From assembly GCA_038502445.1 (NCBI GenBank), contig JAHLJS010000008.1, forward strand, positions 43,922,443 to 43,986,442: DNA of 64,000 nt, written 5' to 3'. Positions 1 through 10,193 of this stretch are shown piece by piece. The position numbers and the translations under genes were made by a program. Each line of letters opens with the position of its first letter. Position 1 is the first letter of the stretch. Source of the stretch: Eremochloa ophiuroides (Eukaryota; Streptophyta; Magnoliopsida; Poales; Poaceae). Under the pieces are notes generated by a model, which saw only the letters and a program-made list of their open reading frames with translations, did no database searches and had not been told where the DNA came from.

Positions 1-1013
1 GCCACGGCCACCCAAATGAAGTTTAAATTTCAAATTTCGTTTATAACCAAAGAGCAATTTTCCAAAATTCGTTCTAACAAAGGACGATTTCTTAAATCCA
101 TCCTAATTCATCTATATCCATATAATATAATACATATAATTTCCAATTTCCAATTTCCAATGCCTTTGCATACCCTGCTTCTCTACCAATCGACGCCATC
201 TCAGCTAGCAACTTCTTTCACATGCCCTGCAGCATTCGAGGCCATCCTACCTCCAGCGTCTAAAATTGCAATCCAGTGCCGTTCAAATTTGTAATAACAA
301 TAAACAGTGAAGTCTAGATGCGAAACAGCAATGCCATGACAGCCTTTTGCAACTCCAAAAAATTATACAGAATGGCTCTCTGAAACGAAGCAGGACCAAT
401 TTCGTAATTTACATCATGATTTAAAACAAGCCCACGAAATGGATTTTCACCATTAGATATATGCTTGCTTTTACAGGGAAATAAAACGGTGTAAAAATGA
501 ATTAATAAATATCATTAAACATTGCCGAATCATAATCCCCTTGATTTTTCAAGCAGATACTGAGTACACTGAAGCATTCAAATGGGTTTACAAGATTTAC
601 TTGATTGCTGGCATGCACAGTCGTATCCCAATCGAAAGCAGTCCCAGCATCCTCAAGTTGCTGGGACTGACACTAGATTAACCACAGCTTGTAATTACCT
701 GAAAATATATATTCAATTCTGTCATTAAACACCTGAGGAACTCTATTGCACTAAAGAGCACACGGAACAACAAAGGTCAGAATATCTAATCACCACAAGC
801 TCAGTGTGACAGTGGCAATTCAAACGTAGTGAGTAATGCATAAACCACCAAGTAATTCAACCCTGAAGTCCTAACACCAAGGAAAATTTTGTCCTAGGGA
901 TAGGGTTTAGGGTTAGGGAAATATAAGACATCATGAAAAAGCGAGCAACAGCTCATACCAAACTTTCTTACCCTGTGAATCTCCTAACTAATAACTCAAT
1001 TTGTAACTGAGTG
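1..1013. other. 3' flank of the Sel1-like gene, no gene seen
   Basis: This AT-rich stretch holds no convincing coding sequence. It lies downstream of the stop codon of the minus-strand Sel1-like gene, so part of it should be that gene's 3' untranslated region, but no polyadenylation site can be fixed by eye. A short telomere-like run (two to three TTTAGGG-type units) occurs at about 898-917 and is too short to mean anything by itself. Confidence 0.5.
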
Positions 1014-4000
1014 CTATTGGTTGGCGTCATCATTTGAATCATCAGAGTCTGAGTCACTTGCATTGTATCCTGAAGTTTAAGAGAAGTCAGGAAAATAAAA
1101 TGTTTAAAAACACCCAAGATGTGAAAACCTTTAAATGAGAATACCTCAAAGAAACTTTATTGAAGAATACCTGGACGTTTCATGCCAACCTTCGAAGCTG
1201 AAGACCTGAACCTTGATGCTCTATCCATCCATTGTTTTCCCTGTATATAAAAGACAATAATAAGTATTCGTAAATAAGAGGAGAAAGTACAATTAGAATG
1301 TAGATTTGTATAGCTAATGGGGCAGTTGACAATAGGAACTTCGAAACCACCATATGCAGACAGAGAAAAAAAAAGAGAGAGATAAATTTGTAAACACTAT
1401 TGGAATCATATGTAAGATGCAGAACCATCAAGCATATCATTAATCCAACAAAATGTTAAGAGTCAACCATCACCAAATTCAACAGTGAAGTGCACTTTTA
1501 TTTATGATTTACAAAACGGATGCTAGACTACATAAGTGCATTGTGCATACCAAGGCTCTACTAAGAAGTACGAGAAAACAAAGACCAGATACAGATCATT
1601 AAAAAAAATAACATGATCATTAATAAGTAGTGCATCTCAGATCACCTTTTCCTCTAGGCCTGGATGACCAAATCGGTGATTAAACACTAAGTACAAGCCC
1701 ACTGCCCACCTAGTTCCTAGGTAGTTATGCTTTCGTTGCATGATAGTCTGGTGAGCAGGTTCTCACTTCCTTGTTTCACCAGGAGTTCCACTTGAAAACA
1801 GATTCAACATAAGAAGAACTATATGTGGTTTTCATTAAAAAGAAATACCCACACTTGAGTTAAGACAACTTAAACCAAGGTAGTGAGTATGGACAACCAC
1901 ACCTCTGACCTCCCACTCCCACCGAGCTAGGCTCAGTTCCTGGGAGTTGATGCGTTCCAACGCACTATAGTTCTTTAAATAATAGTATATCAGGGAGCTC
2001 AGAGCCCATAAATCTTAATAATCTCGTAATACTAGCAACACAATGCTAACCATGTAAACCACTAAATGGATTGTCTCAAGAATTCAGACCTCAATGATTA
2101 TAAAATGGTAAAAGATTGATACAACAGCGATGAAATCTCTAGTTGATTAAAGGTTTGTTTGGTTTGCACCCTTGCCAGCTTGCCTAGTCCAGCCACTCAG
2201 GTGTCTGATTTTAGAGGCCTGGGGCCAGATATGCTCTGTGAACCAAGTTCCCAAGCCAACAAGCCATACAAGTGGTCAGCTCAGCCAGTGTGCCAACTTT
2301 CAACTATTGCCATGCCATGGTGAGGTCGAAACTTAGCATACCGGCTTTTTAATGTATACCTAGTGTGCTATTTTTTTACTTGAGATATTGAAACTGAAAA
2401 GGAGGATAGAAGGCCAGGTTCACCACTCACATACATCACATTCTGCTTGCTTATATACTCGAAGAAAAAAAAAATCACTGTTCATAGAGCACTGATATTG
2501 TTACCAACTGGAAAGTCATTATATGGTTTAAATCTATTTAAGTATATCTATGTGATGTGTATTTTTAGAACTGTAAAAGCATATATCCCATAGATAAAGA
2601 AAAGAAGCATTCTAGTCTACTTTTGAACTAATTCGCCAAATCGATACATGTCATGAAACATGATGTCACCAGATAAAAATCAATCCTTCAATGAGTAGCC
2701 CCACCATAAAATGATTTCAAAAGGCTAGAGCTCAACAATATTTACATATCATGAGAAATTTAAGAAAACGTCGTATATAACTGAGAAAATTTTAGGATCT
2801 GTCCCTAAACTTACAAGGCAGTGTCATCTGTGTTCCCAACTCCCAAATTTTGATATTTTTCGTTTGTGAAATTGTATGCCAGTGTTATCTCCCAACTCTC
2901 GAAGTTTGATATACATAAGCCTCTTCCTTCCCAAATCTGGTGAAGGTGCCCACCACTGTGCCCACCACGTTGCCAAGGCCAAGAGTAGAGGGGTACTAAT
3001 TTGGTGCCCAAGGGGCGATTTGGTGGTTGAGGCCCATGGAGGCAAAGGTGGACGAGGCAGTGAGGAAGCCGCAGAAGAAGACAACACAAGAGAGAGGGCC
3101 CGCTATACACGAGTGCCTGCCATTCGCAGTATGCTGCTCAGGGAGATCGGAAACTCGAGAGAAATCAAAGCCTATTTGGGCCGATTCTAGCACCCGTGAC
3201 ATGGTTGTAGATGTTTAAGACTTAGATATTAAAATTTGAGAGTTGGAGACCAAAATGACACCGTGGTAAATTTATATTTGATAAGTAAAATAGTGATTTT
3301 TCACCTAAAGTAACCCAAATCCACATACCATGGAAAGTAGATAATGAACAAATCTACCAAGAGACCTCTAGATTAAGAGAGAATCGAAGCATTGTAAGCA
3401 AGTTAGTGTTAGTAGCAAATCAAAATAAAAAAAAAACAACAATGAACAGAATTCTGTCTTTTATGTCATTCAACCTTAAGCTCCAAGGAAATGCACACAT
3501 GATGCAACCCCAGATGAAGTTAACAACAAAAAGTATACAATTTCATCACCAAAGTAAAAAAGCACAAGTGCATGCTACATTGCCACACGTAGGCAGCACT
3601 AACAAACACCACGGCTTGTGCTCAAAACTTAGAAACAATTGTTCTTATCAGCAGATTGCATAAAAGGCCAAGAAAAGCAGCTACTGACCAATCTTGAACT
3701 ACAAAAGTGTGTTGAATCCCATTGGATGCAGTATCCTAACCACAAACAAAGCGACTTAAGGCTGCATCTGAATCACTAGGATAGATTATGATGAGATACT
3801 AATATTAATGTTGCATCTGCCAAAAATTGCACATCCTAACCACAAACAAAGCAACTTAAGGCTGGATCTGAATCACTAGGATAGATTATGATGAGATACA
3901 AATATTAATGTTTCATCTGCCAAAAGTTCATGAACAAAGTTCCCAAATTTTCTCAGTCAGAAAGTGCATAAAAGCTATCCATACTCAGTGTTTCTGCTAT

Positions 4001-4500
4001 GGTTTAATCGGGAAACATAGGGGCCCCTTAATCTTTTCTTTAGAAACGACTCAAAACTCTCCCACCCAGGAAGCAAGTTCACAGATTAAAACCCCAGCAC
4101 ATCTGAATCTTGACTTAATCAGGTAAACCCACTATCCAGGAGTCCCTTAAGATCGTCGAAACAGGAAAATCATCGCTATGAAAAGGAGAAACTATAACAA
4201 ATTAAACTAAACAAGGAAGCTGGATCGAATCCCCATCTACCGAGCACGGACGACTACACAAGGAAACTGAATCAAAAGAGATCTCATTGAAAACAAGGTG
4301 CGTTGCTATACCTTGTACTCGTTCTTGGGAGTCCCATAACCCGAGAAGAACATCTGTGCTACAAGCACCTGGTTGGCGACGTCCCCTTTGCGCGCCTCCT
4401 TGTACGCGTCCTGGAACCAGCGCTGGACGCAGTCGCCGACCACCTCCGACAGCGGCTTCCGCTCGCACTCCGACCCACCGACTCCATTAGCGCCCTCCAT
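1014..4500 (-). CDS. Small protein with one Sel1-like repeat, three exons
   Basis: Coding exons on the minus strand are 4500-4312, 1240-1171 and 1069-1014. All junctions are GT/AG and the phases agree (0, then 1), giving 104 residues and a TAG stop. Exon 1 starts at the first ATG of a conserved-looking frame and ends in a motif around residues 41-60 (ANQVLVAQMFFSGYGTPKNE). With the start of exon 2 (KGKQWMDRAS) this fits the Sel1/TPR-like consensus A..L...Y..G.G...D...A..W...A. The C-terminus is acidic and serine-rich (SDSDSDDSNDD). Sel1 repeats normally mediate protein-protein contacts and occur in arrays, so a single repeat is unusual. The 3.07-kb first intron carries an inverted-repeat element and a tandem repeat. 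An extra exon inside that intron cannot be excluded, but none is needed. No symbol is assigned. The gene is probably intact and functional. Confidence 0.8.
2800..3285. mobile_element. Possible small inverted-repeat transposon in intron 1
   Basis: Two roughly 40-bp segments, near 2811-2853 and 3228-3272, are imperfect inverted copies of each other. Both contain a GTGTCAT box followed by CCAACTC and AAATTTT. The interior is GC-richer and contains open frames that look accidental. The pattern resembles non-autonomous Mutator-type elements of grasses, but no target-site duplication could be fixed, so the class is inference. Confidence 0.4.
3733..3926. repeat. 100-bp tandem duplication in intron 1
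   Basis: Two adjacent copies start at 3733 and 3833 (period 100). They share the blocks ATCCTAACCACAAACAAAGC and GATAGATTATGATGAGATAC with only a few substitutions. It lies in the large first intron of the Sel1-like gene and has no apparent coding role. Confidence 0.85.
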
Positions 4501-4660
4501 CGCTTCGTCCCTGCCGATGTACAGTTCGTCGCAGGCGGCGGGCGGCGGCGGCGGCGGCGGCTAAGGGGCTTCCTCCCACCTTCAGGACTGCCGCAGCCGA
4601 CGACCGGTTGGGGCAAAAAAGAAAAAGTAAAGAAAAGGCCAAAAGGGAAAGGAACGAGGC
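4501..4660 (-). promoter_or_regulatory. 5' leader and proximal promoter of the Sel1-like gene
   Basis: GC-rich DNA directly upstream of the minus-strand start codon at 4500 includes a GCC/GGC trinucleotide run (about 4540-4562) that probably sits in the 5' untranslated region. No clear TATA box is seen at the expected spacing, as is common for housekeeping plant promoters. Exact limits are inferred. Confidence 0.4.
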
Positions 4661-6064
4661 GCGGGGCGCGGAAAATACAAATAATCGGCGACCAAGGGGC
4701 GTTTGTGTAAAATTGCAGTGCGTTTGGATTTGGGTTTTTGCCGTTTTCTACGCACGCGGTTTTCGAAGCGGATGCGGTGCGCTATCCTGTGTTCCGAGAC
4801 GGACAGCTACCGAGAGCAAGGGTGTTTTCCGAACCGAGCCGGCTATCCGTCAGTTGAATATGTATATTGACATATAAATACCGTGCGTTACGACGAGACA
4901 CATGATACGATGATAACATATGTATTTGCTTGTTTGTATTTACTATACATGTTATTCAGTATTTTTTTCATTGTAGCACACGACAATTTACCTAGTAATA
5001 CATAAAATATGTTGTATAATTAAGAATATATAATCTCTCAAGTGTTGGATCTAGAGAACGTGTACGTAAACTTTGTTTCATAAACGACCATATTACTGTT
5101 ATGTCTATAAAACAAAAGATCCTAGCAGGAAATACATATATATGCTAGCGGGACATACTAGGTAGTATGTATTGTATATAAAATAAAAGAAAATAAAGAC
5201 AATAAAGATAAACAAAAAATTCAAAAAGACTCACGCACGCACGCCACGCACTCGGTCCCAACCATATCCACCCCCAGACAATTCTCACTCGGTGTCTCTT
5301 CTCTTCTTTAATCCCCTTCCTCAGATTCTCCGCCTTCTAGCCTCCTCCCTCTCGCTCATACCTCCCGCTTGCCCTCTCTGGCCATCGCATCCTCAGAATC
5401 GCGACCGCGCGCTTGCAGCCGCAATCGACTCGACCCGATGCTCCCCATTCCAATAAACCTTCACAATCTAGTTCCTCGTCACTGCTGCTGTACACCGTAG
5501 CTCGAGCTCCCAGTTCCTCATCGCTGCCGCCATACACCGGAGCTCGAGCTTGCCACGTGGGGAATGTCTGTTTCTACTTTGTTGAAGAGTTTCTACTTTG
5601 TTGCCATAATTCCACCTCAACTATGCATCCCCGCTCTGCTCAACGCCACCGGTGCTATCTCCGTGCTTTCAAATGATGTGCTACGTATCATTTGATTGTC
5701 TCGGTGCTTTCAAATGATCTGCAGTATATCAAAATCCAAACATCCAGACCTATATACAACCAGTCAGTTGTTCCTTACTCTGAATATCCTGCTGCACATA
5801 TGCTGGCCATGCTGCCCAAGCATAAGTGGTTATAGAAGTAATGTAGTACTTAAATGTGTTAGGTTTTGAATTTATGCACTCTGAGATGATGTCCTTCACA
5901 AATTAATTTTATGCTATTCTTTTAAGCTTCAGATCTTTTTTTCGGCTGCATGACTCGCTGAACTTCTCTCACTGTCTATATTCAATGAGATGCGGTAAAA
6001 TTAAATATGGTTGCATTAATAAGTTACTGTGCTTTGTAGTCCCATGTCTAGACGTGATCTTTTT
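4661..6064. other. Intergenic, no supported gene
   Basis: The stretch is mixed AT-rich DNA plus a CT-rich patch around 5290-5560. Within the patch a roughly 47-bp unit is present twice (about 5469-5552); on the minus strand it would encode a repeated tyrosine-SDEEL motif. No splice context or longer conserved frame supports a gene, so it is left uncalled. Confidence 0.4.
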
Positions 6065-7102
6065 TAGTTTAAAGGCGGAATAGTCAAGTTCGTCCTTGAA
6101 ATATCGTCAAAATCTCAGTTTAGTCTCTGAACTATGAAAACGGCCGTTTTAGTCCTCAAACTTTCACAGCCGGCTCAATTTCGTCCCTAAACTATGAAAA
6201 CGACCGTTCTCGTCCTCAAACTTTTACAGCCGGCTCAATTTCGTCCCTAAAGTATGAAAACGACTGTTCTCGTCCTCAAACTTTCGCAGTTGGCACAATT
6301 TGATCCGTGGTCCGACGTGGAGCGCCACACTGGTTTGTCTCGTCATCACCCAGTCAGGTGGAATCAGTTTCCGAAAGCCTGTAACTGATTTATTCTTATT
6401 CTAACTTGTCGCAATTAGTTGTAACTCTTCAATATAAAATGGGATGAAGATGATTTTTGCATAAAAATTATAGATCTCGATAAGATCTATAACTTTCTAG
6501 TTTTAATGTTTTTTATTTGAGGACATTAAGATACTCAAAAAGTTTATATTATGATGCTAAAATTTTATATTAACTTTTATATTAATTACAAGCAGCACTG
6601 GTAATTATTATGGTGCTAAAATTTTATATTAACTTTTTGAGCATCTTAACATCCTTAAATAAAAAAAATTAAAACTAGAAATTTGTAGATTTTATCGAGA
6701 TCTACAATTAAAAATCATCTTCATCGAATGTTGTATTGAAGAGTTACAACTAGTTGCAACCAGTTGGAATAAGAATAAATCAGTTACATGCTTTCAAAAA
6801 CTGATTCTAACTGACTAGGCGATGACGAGGCGAGACAGCATGGCGCTCCACATCGGACCAGAGACGAAATTGAGCCGCTGCGAAAGTTTGAGGACGAGAA
6901 CGGTCGTTTTCATAGTTTAGGGACAAAATTGAGCCAGCTGCGAAAGTTTGAGGACGAGAACGGTCGTTTTCATAGTTTAGGGACGAAATTGAGCCGGCTG
7001 TGAAAGTTTAAGGACTAAAATTGTCGTTTTCATAGTTCAGGGACTAAGCTGAGCTTTCGGTGATAGTTTAAGGACGAATTTGACTATTTCGCCTAGTTTA
7101 AA
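6065..7102. mobile_element. Fold-back Mutator-like element (non-autonomous MULE)
   Basis: The element spans 6074-7093 (1,020 bp) and is flanked by a perfect 9-bp target duplication, TAGTTTAAA, at 6065-6073 and 7094-7102. A 9-bp duplication is the hallmark of Mutator superfamily insertion. The ends are inverted copies (GGCGGAATAGTCAAGTTCGT against GGCGAAATAGTCAAATTCGT), and the inverted similarity extends almost to the centre, about 500 bp per arm. Each arm carries three head-to-tail 60-bp units (starting 6131, 6191 and 6251 on the left; mirrored near 6900, 6960 and 7020). The middle is AT-rich. There is no transposase, so movement would need a helper MULE. A transcript would fold into a long hairpin. 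Confidence 0.92.
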
Positions 7103-7932
7103 CTATAAAGTGAGTGCCTACAATAGCTAGATATATGTCTGCAAATGAAGAAGCTTATATAAAAGATATATTTCAAGGAGTGAATGATGAATGCTTCATG
7201 GTTCTTCTCACTTCTGTAATGGCATTGTTACTGATTTAGGAACAAAGGGTGATCAGGCAGCAACACCACAATGGATACTATGAATAGTTAAATACTAAGT
7301 AGGAGGAACAAATACCTTGTACGATTGTCAAAAAAAAATTAAATTTGTATGCTGCTTTCTAGGTACAATGATCTCAACCATGTTGAATGCCATATGCAAA
7401 ATCCTCTAAACTCAAATCAAATTGTCTCTGCTTTAGCTGTATCGAAAAGTTACTGTAAGCCTTCAGACAACAGATACTCTTAACATAGATATCATTGCAA
7501 GCATCACCATACTCCACTCCCAGCTGTACAGCTACTGGAACAAGCATGTCTCATGGGAAAGTTCCTGGCAACAACAGGCATAGATGTTTAGTCATGAGAT
7601 GTTAGAGAACTCAAGTTGATTCAACATATACTGCATACCAAAATCTGAAATCCTAATAAAAGTTTGTTTGCAGCCTAACCATATCCACACATGAGGGTGA
7701 TAACTGATATCTTGTTCGCATACCATAATCTGAAATCCTAATAAAAGTTTGTTTGCAGCCTAGGCATATCCACACATGAGGGTGATAACTGATACCTTGT
7801 TTTTTCTCGAAAAGCAAGAGAGCTAATTGATATCTTGTCTCTTACTGATCCCTCAAAGAGTCAGAGCACAGTAAATTGATCCTCAAACAATCATGGCTTA
7901 TCAAAGGAGGTTCCTGGATGGATATGGACAAT
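7103..7932. repeat. Intergenic stretch with an 86-bp tandem duplication
   Basis: A unit beginning GCATACCA is repeated at 7633 and 7719 (period 86, ending near 7800) with few differences. No gene is visible. The left part may hold the 3' untranslated region of the minus-strand exon that ends at 7933. Confidence 0.6.
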
Positions 7933-8161
7933 TTATATATACAAAATCTTTCGTTTATCATTTTTTTTGTGTCTTAGGCGGCCAATAGTCCTTGATGCTG
8001 TCTGCTGCTTAGAAAGGATTTCTGCTATAATTTGTTTTTGGCCAAAAAACTGTGCATTCTTCAAAAGCAAGTTCCTTGATGACGAGTCTACATAATAGCC
8101 TTGTCCAATCATCCAGTCCAAGAGGCACAACAGAAGATGCTTCTTATCAGGCTTTTGGATG

Positions 8162-9053
8162 TACTCCCTCCGTCCCTAAACTATAGTCGTTCTAGCACAT
8201 CGCGCGCAAACCAAGGACAGAGCCAAAAGACCTACAAGCCCCTACGTGCTCCGTCTCCTCTCTCTCTTCACTTGTTCGCCGTCACTCGCCTCAGCGCATC
8301 CAGCTCGAGCGCGCGGCCACGCCCACCGCACCAACACCGGCGCTTGCCGCACCGACACGGCGACACTCGCGCTCGACCTCGCCGGCGACAAATGTGGCGG
8401 AGGGGTCGGCATGGATCTGCCGCGGGGAGGGGGCGGAGCAGAGGGGCCAGCGGCAGATCCAGCCATGGCGGCCGGCGGAGTAGCAGAGGAGGGCGGGCGC
8501 GACATCCATGGCAGTGTAGGAGAAGAGTTCGTGCCGGCGGTCGCTCCACGTGCACGTTGATGGAAAGGCATCGGTCGCTCGCCGCTGGTCCGCTCCACAT
8601 CGAGAGCCGCAAGGGACGCCGCAGCGTGCCGCCGGACTGCTCTGCGACGTGCGCGCCGCCAGGAGGCATCGGTCGCTCGCCGCTGGGTCCGCTCCACGTC
8701 GAGCGCCGCAACGGACGCCGCAGCGCACCGCCGGACTGCTCTGCGACATGCGCGCCGCCGGGAAGGCATCGGTCGCTCACTGCTGCAGCATCCTGGTCGC
8801 CTAGCAGCATCACCTCCACGCGCGGCGAAGAAGACGAGGAGGCTGGGCACCTACCTCTCGTCGGCGGAGGAGTGGATAAGGACGGCCATCGTTCTGTTTA
8901 TCCGAGAAGAGCGTTCAGTGGAAAAGAAAAGGGAGCAAATGGCAGGAGTGGCAGGAGTAGGGGAATCTTTAGGCGGGGCAGGTCTAAATCGACAGTATTT
9001 TGGGGACACAATTCAAACGCTAGAACGACTGTATTTCTGGGACGGAGGGAGTA
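8162..9053. mobile_element. Stowaway-type (Tc1/mariner) element with GC-rich cargo
   Basis: The element is 8164-9051 (888 bp) between TA target duplications at 8162-8163 and 9052-9053. The terminal inverted repeats are about 33 bp: CTCCCTCCGTCCCTAAACTA at the left, and CTCCCTCCGTCCCAGAAATA read inward from the right. Both continue into a shared GTCGTTCTAGC. Stowaway MITEs are usually under 400 bp and AT-rich. This one is long and its interior is strongly GC-rich, so the core looks acquired. Several long open frames cross it on both strands, as expected of GC-rich DNA, and no transposase is recognised. Confidence 0.88.
8563..8790. repeat. 98-100-bp tandem repeat inside the Stowaway cargo
   Basis: Units starting CATCGGTCGCTC occur at 8569, 8667 and 8767. 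The first two are nearly complete copies and the third is partial. The period (98 then 100) is not a constant multiple of three, so the array does not preserve a protein frame. Confidence 0.85.
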
Positions 9054-9509
9054 TCTCTTAATTGCTCTCCCAAAGATGTCCTGCAAATGCAATGGTTGTG
9101 CTCAGTGTTGGAAGGAAGAGTATGGCATGCTTGCCAGTGTTCATATGTGGGTCCAGAACAGGCCTGACAAAGCCTGGTATTGCCCAAGCCAAGCCTGAAG
9201 TTTGAGAAATACAGTATCAGGCCCAAATCAGGGACCAGGGGAATATGACACGTGAAGCATGAACAAAGAAAATTTTGAAGTGGACAAGACCAGCTATTCC
9301 GGGAGTAATAAATTATAACAAAATTATCATTTAAATGAGGCTTCAGGAGTTATGAGACATAACAAAGGAGCTAATGAAGAAATCAAATTCAACAAAATAC
9401 AGAGTTATAGATATATTTTATGTTCTATAGAACAGTTCATATCATACTGCAGGTAGTACCTTCGGGAGTGTCTCCAGGTACACTTCGGGAATTTCCATCT
9501 TTAGGAGGA

Positions 9510-9960
9510 GGAGGAGGAAGCGAGCGGATCCGTGGCGGTGTGCGCCTCGAGGAAGATGACGTTGGCGTGGGGCTGGAATGAGTCAAGGAGGCCGGGGATG
9601 AGGTAGGCGTGGTGGTGGACATGGAGGAAGAGGAGGGCGGGGCGGCCGTGGGCGTACGCGAGGAGCTCGAAGACGGGCGCCCAGCGGAGGCGCGGGGAGA
9701 GCTCCTGCGGGATTGCGCGCGCGGCGACTACGGAGAGGAAGCCCGGGACTGCAGCGACGAGGTTGCCGAGCTCCGGGTTCTGGTGCACCCAGAGGCCGAG
9801 CAGCGGCGCGGCGGAGTGGAGGAAGCGGCAGACGGCGAGGGAGCCGCCCGCGGCGGCGGCGGCGCGCTACGCCAGGAGGTGCGTCGGCGACGGGCGGCGG
9901 CACTGCGCGAGCCACGCCTTGTGAGCGCGGCCGGAGGTGTGCCGAGATGACCGACGGCCG
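9510..9960 (-). pseudogene. Degraded coding remnant, family not recognised
   Basis: A minus-strand frame running from about 9960 to 9501 has a protein-like composition, for example LGLWVHQNPELGNLV near 9800-9760, then VPGFLSVVAARAIPQELSPR and LLAYAHGRPALLFLHVHHHA. It contains an in-frame TAG at about 9866-9868, just before an alanine run, and it ends in a serine run after which a different frame (MEIPEVYLETLPK) continues to a GT donor at about 9466. Frame disruption and the flanking G-run suggest decay. It is upstream of, and on the same strand as, the broken PPR-like exon, so both could be remains of one gene. The family was not recognised. Confidence 0.4.
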
Positions 9961-9962
9961 CC

Positions 9963-9987
9963 GGGGGGGGGGGGGGGGCGGGGGGGG
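9963..9987. repeat. Poly-G tract
   Basis: A run of 16 G, one C and 8 G lies at the upstream edge of the degraded minus-strand remnant. Such tracts can form G-quadruplexes and are prone to length errors in assembly, so the local frame should be treated with caution. Confidence 0.9.
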
Positions 9988-10193
9988 AAGAAGCTGCTCT
10001 GCTCCGCAACTGGCGGGGTGTGCGAGGGAGGATGGGGGCAGGGGTGAGGGGAGCGAGGGAGCAGAGGCAGTTTCTTTTTTACCGAGAAGAGAGAGCGTAG
10101 GCGAGGGAGCGGTGGTGGACGATTGTTTTTGTTATGTTTCAGTGCTAGAGGGAGACACAGGGATGCATATCTATATCTTTGTCTATATCTATA

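Larger units (their letters stand above)
7933..9080 (-). pseudogene. C-terminal exon of a PPR-like gene, split by a MITE
   Basis: Reading minus, a splice acceptor (TTTGCAG) at 9081 opens a frame that runs 9080-9052, is interrupted by the Stowaway-type insertion at 8164-9051, and resumes at 8161 through to a stop at 7933. Skipping the element and one copy of its TA target leaves one continuous frame of about 85 residues. The visible protein includes the helix-like segment LLLCLLDWMIGQGYYVDSSS, then NLLLKNAQFFGQKQIIAEIL and a basic tail. This looks like the C-terminus of a pentatricopeptide-repeat (organelle RNA-binding) protein, but that family call is tentative. Upstream exons were not identified, though the coding remnant at 9510-9960 is on the same strand. 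The frame terminates inside the insertion, so the allele should be truncated unless the element is spliced out. Confidence 0.55.

Noticed and set aside
898..917. Telomere-like TTTAGGG motif
   Set aside because: Only two to three units, so no evidence of an interstitial telomere array.
8101..9198. 365-codon plus-strand open frame
   Set aside because: It crosses both ends of the Stowaway element and the host exon on the opposite strand. The GC-rich core opens all frames and no domain is visible.
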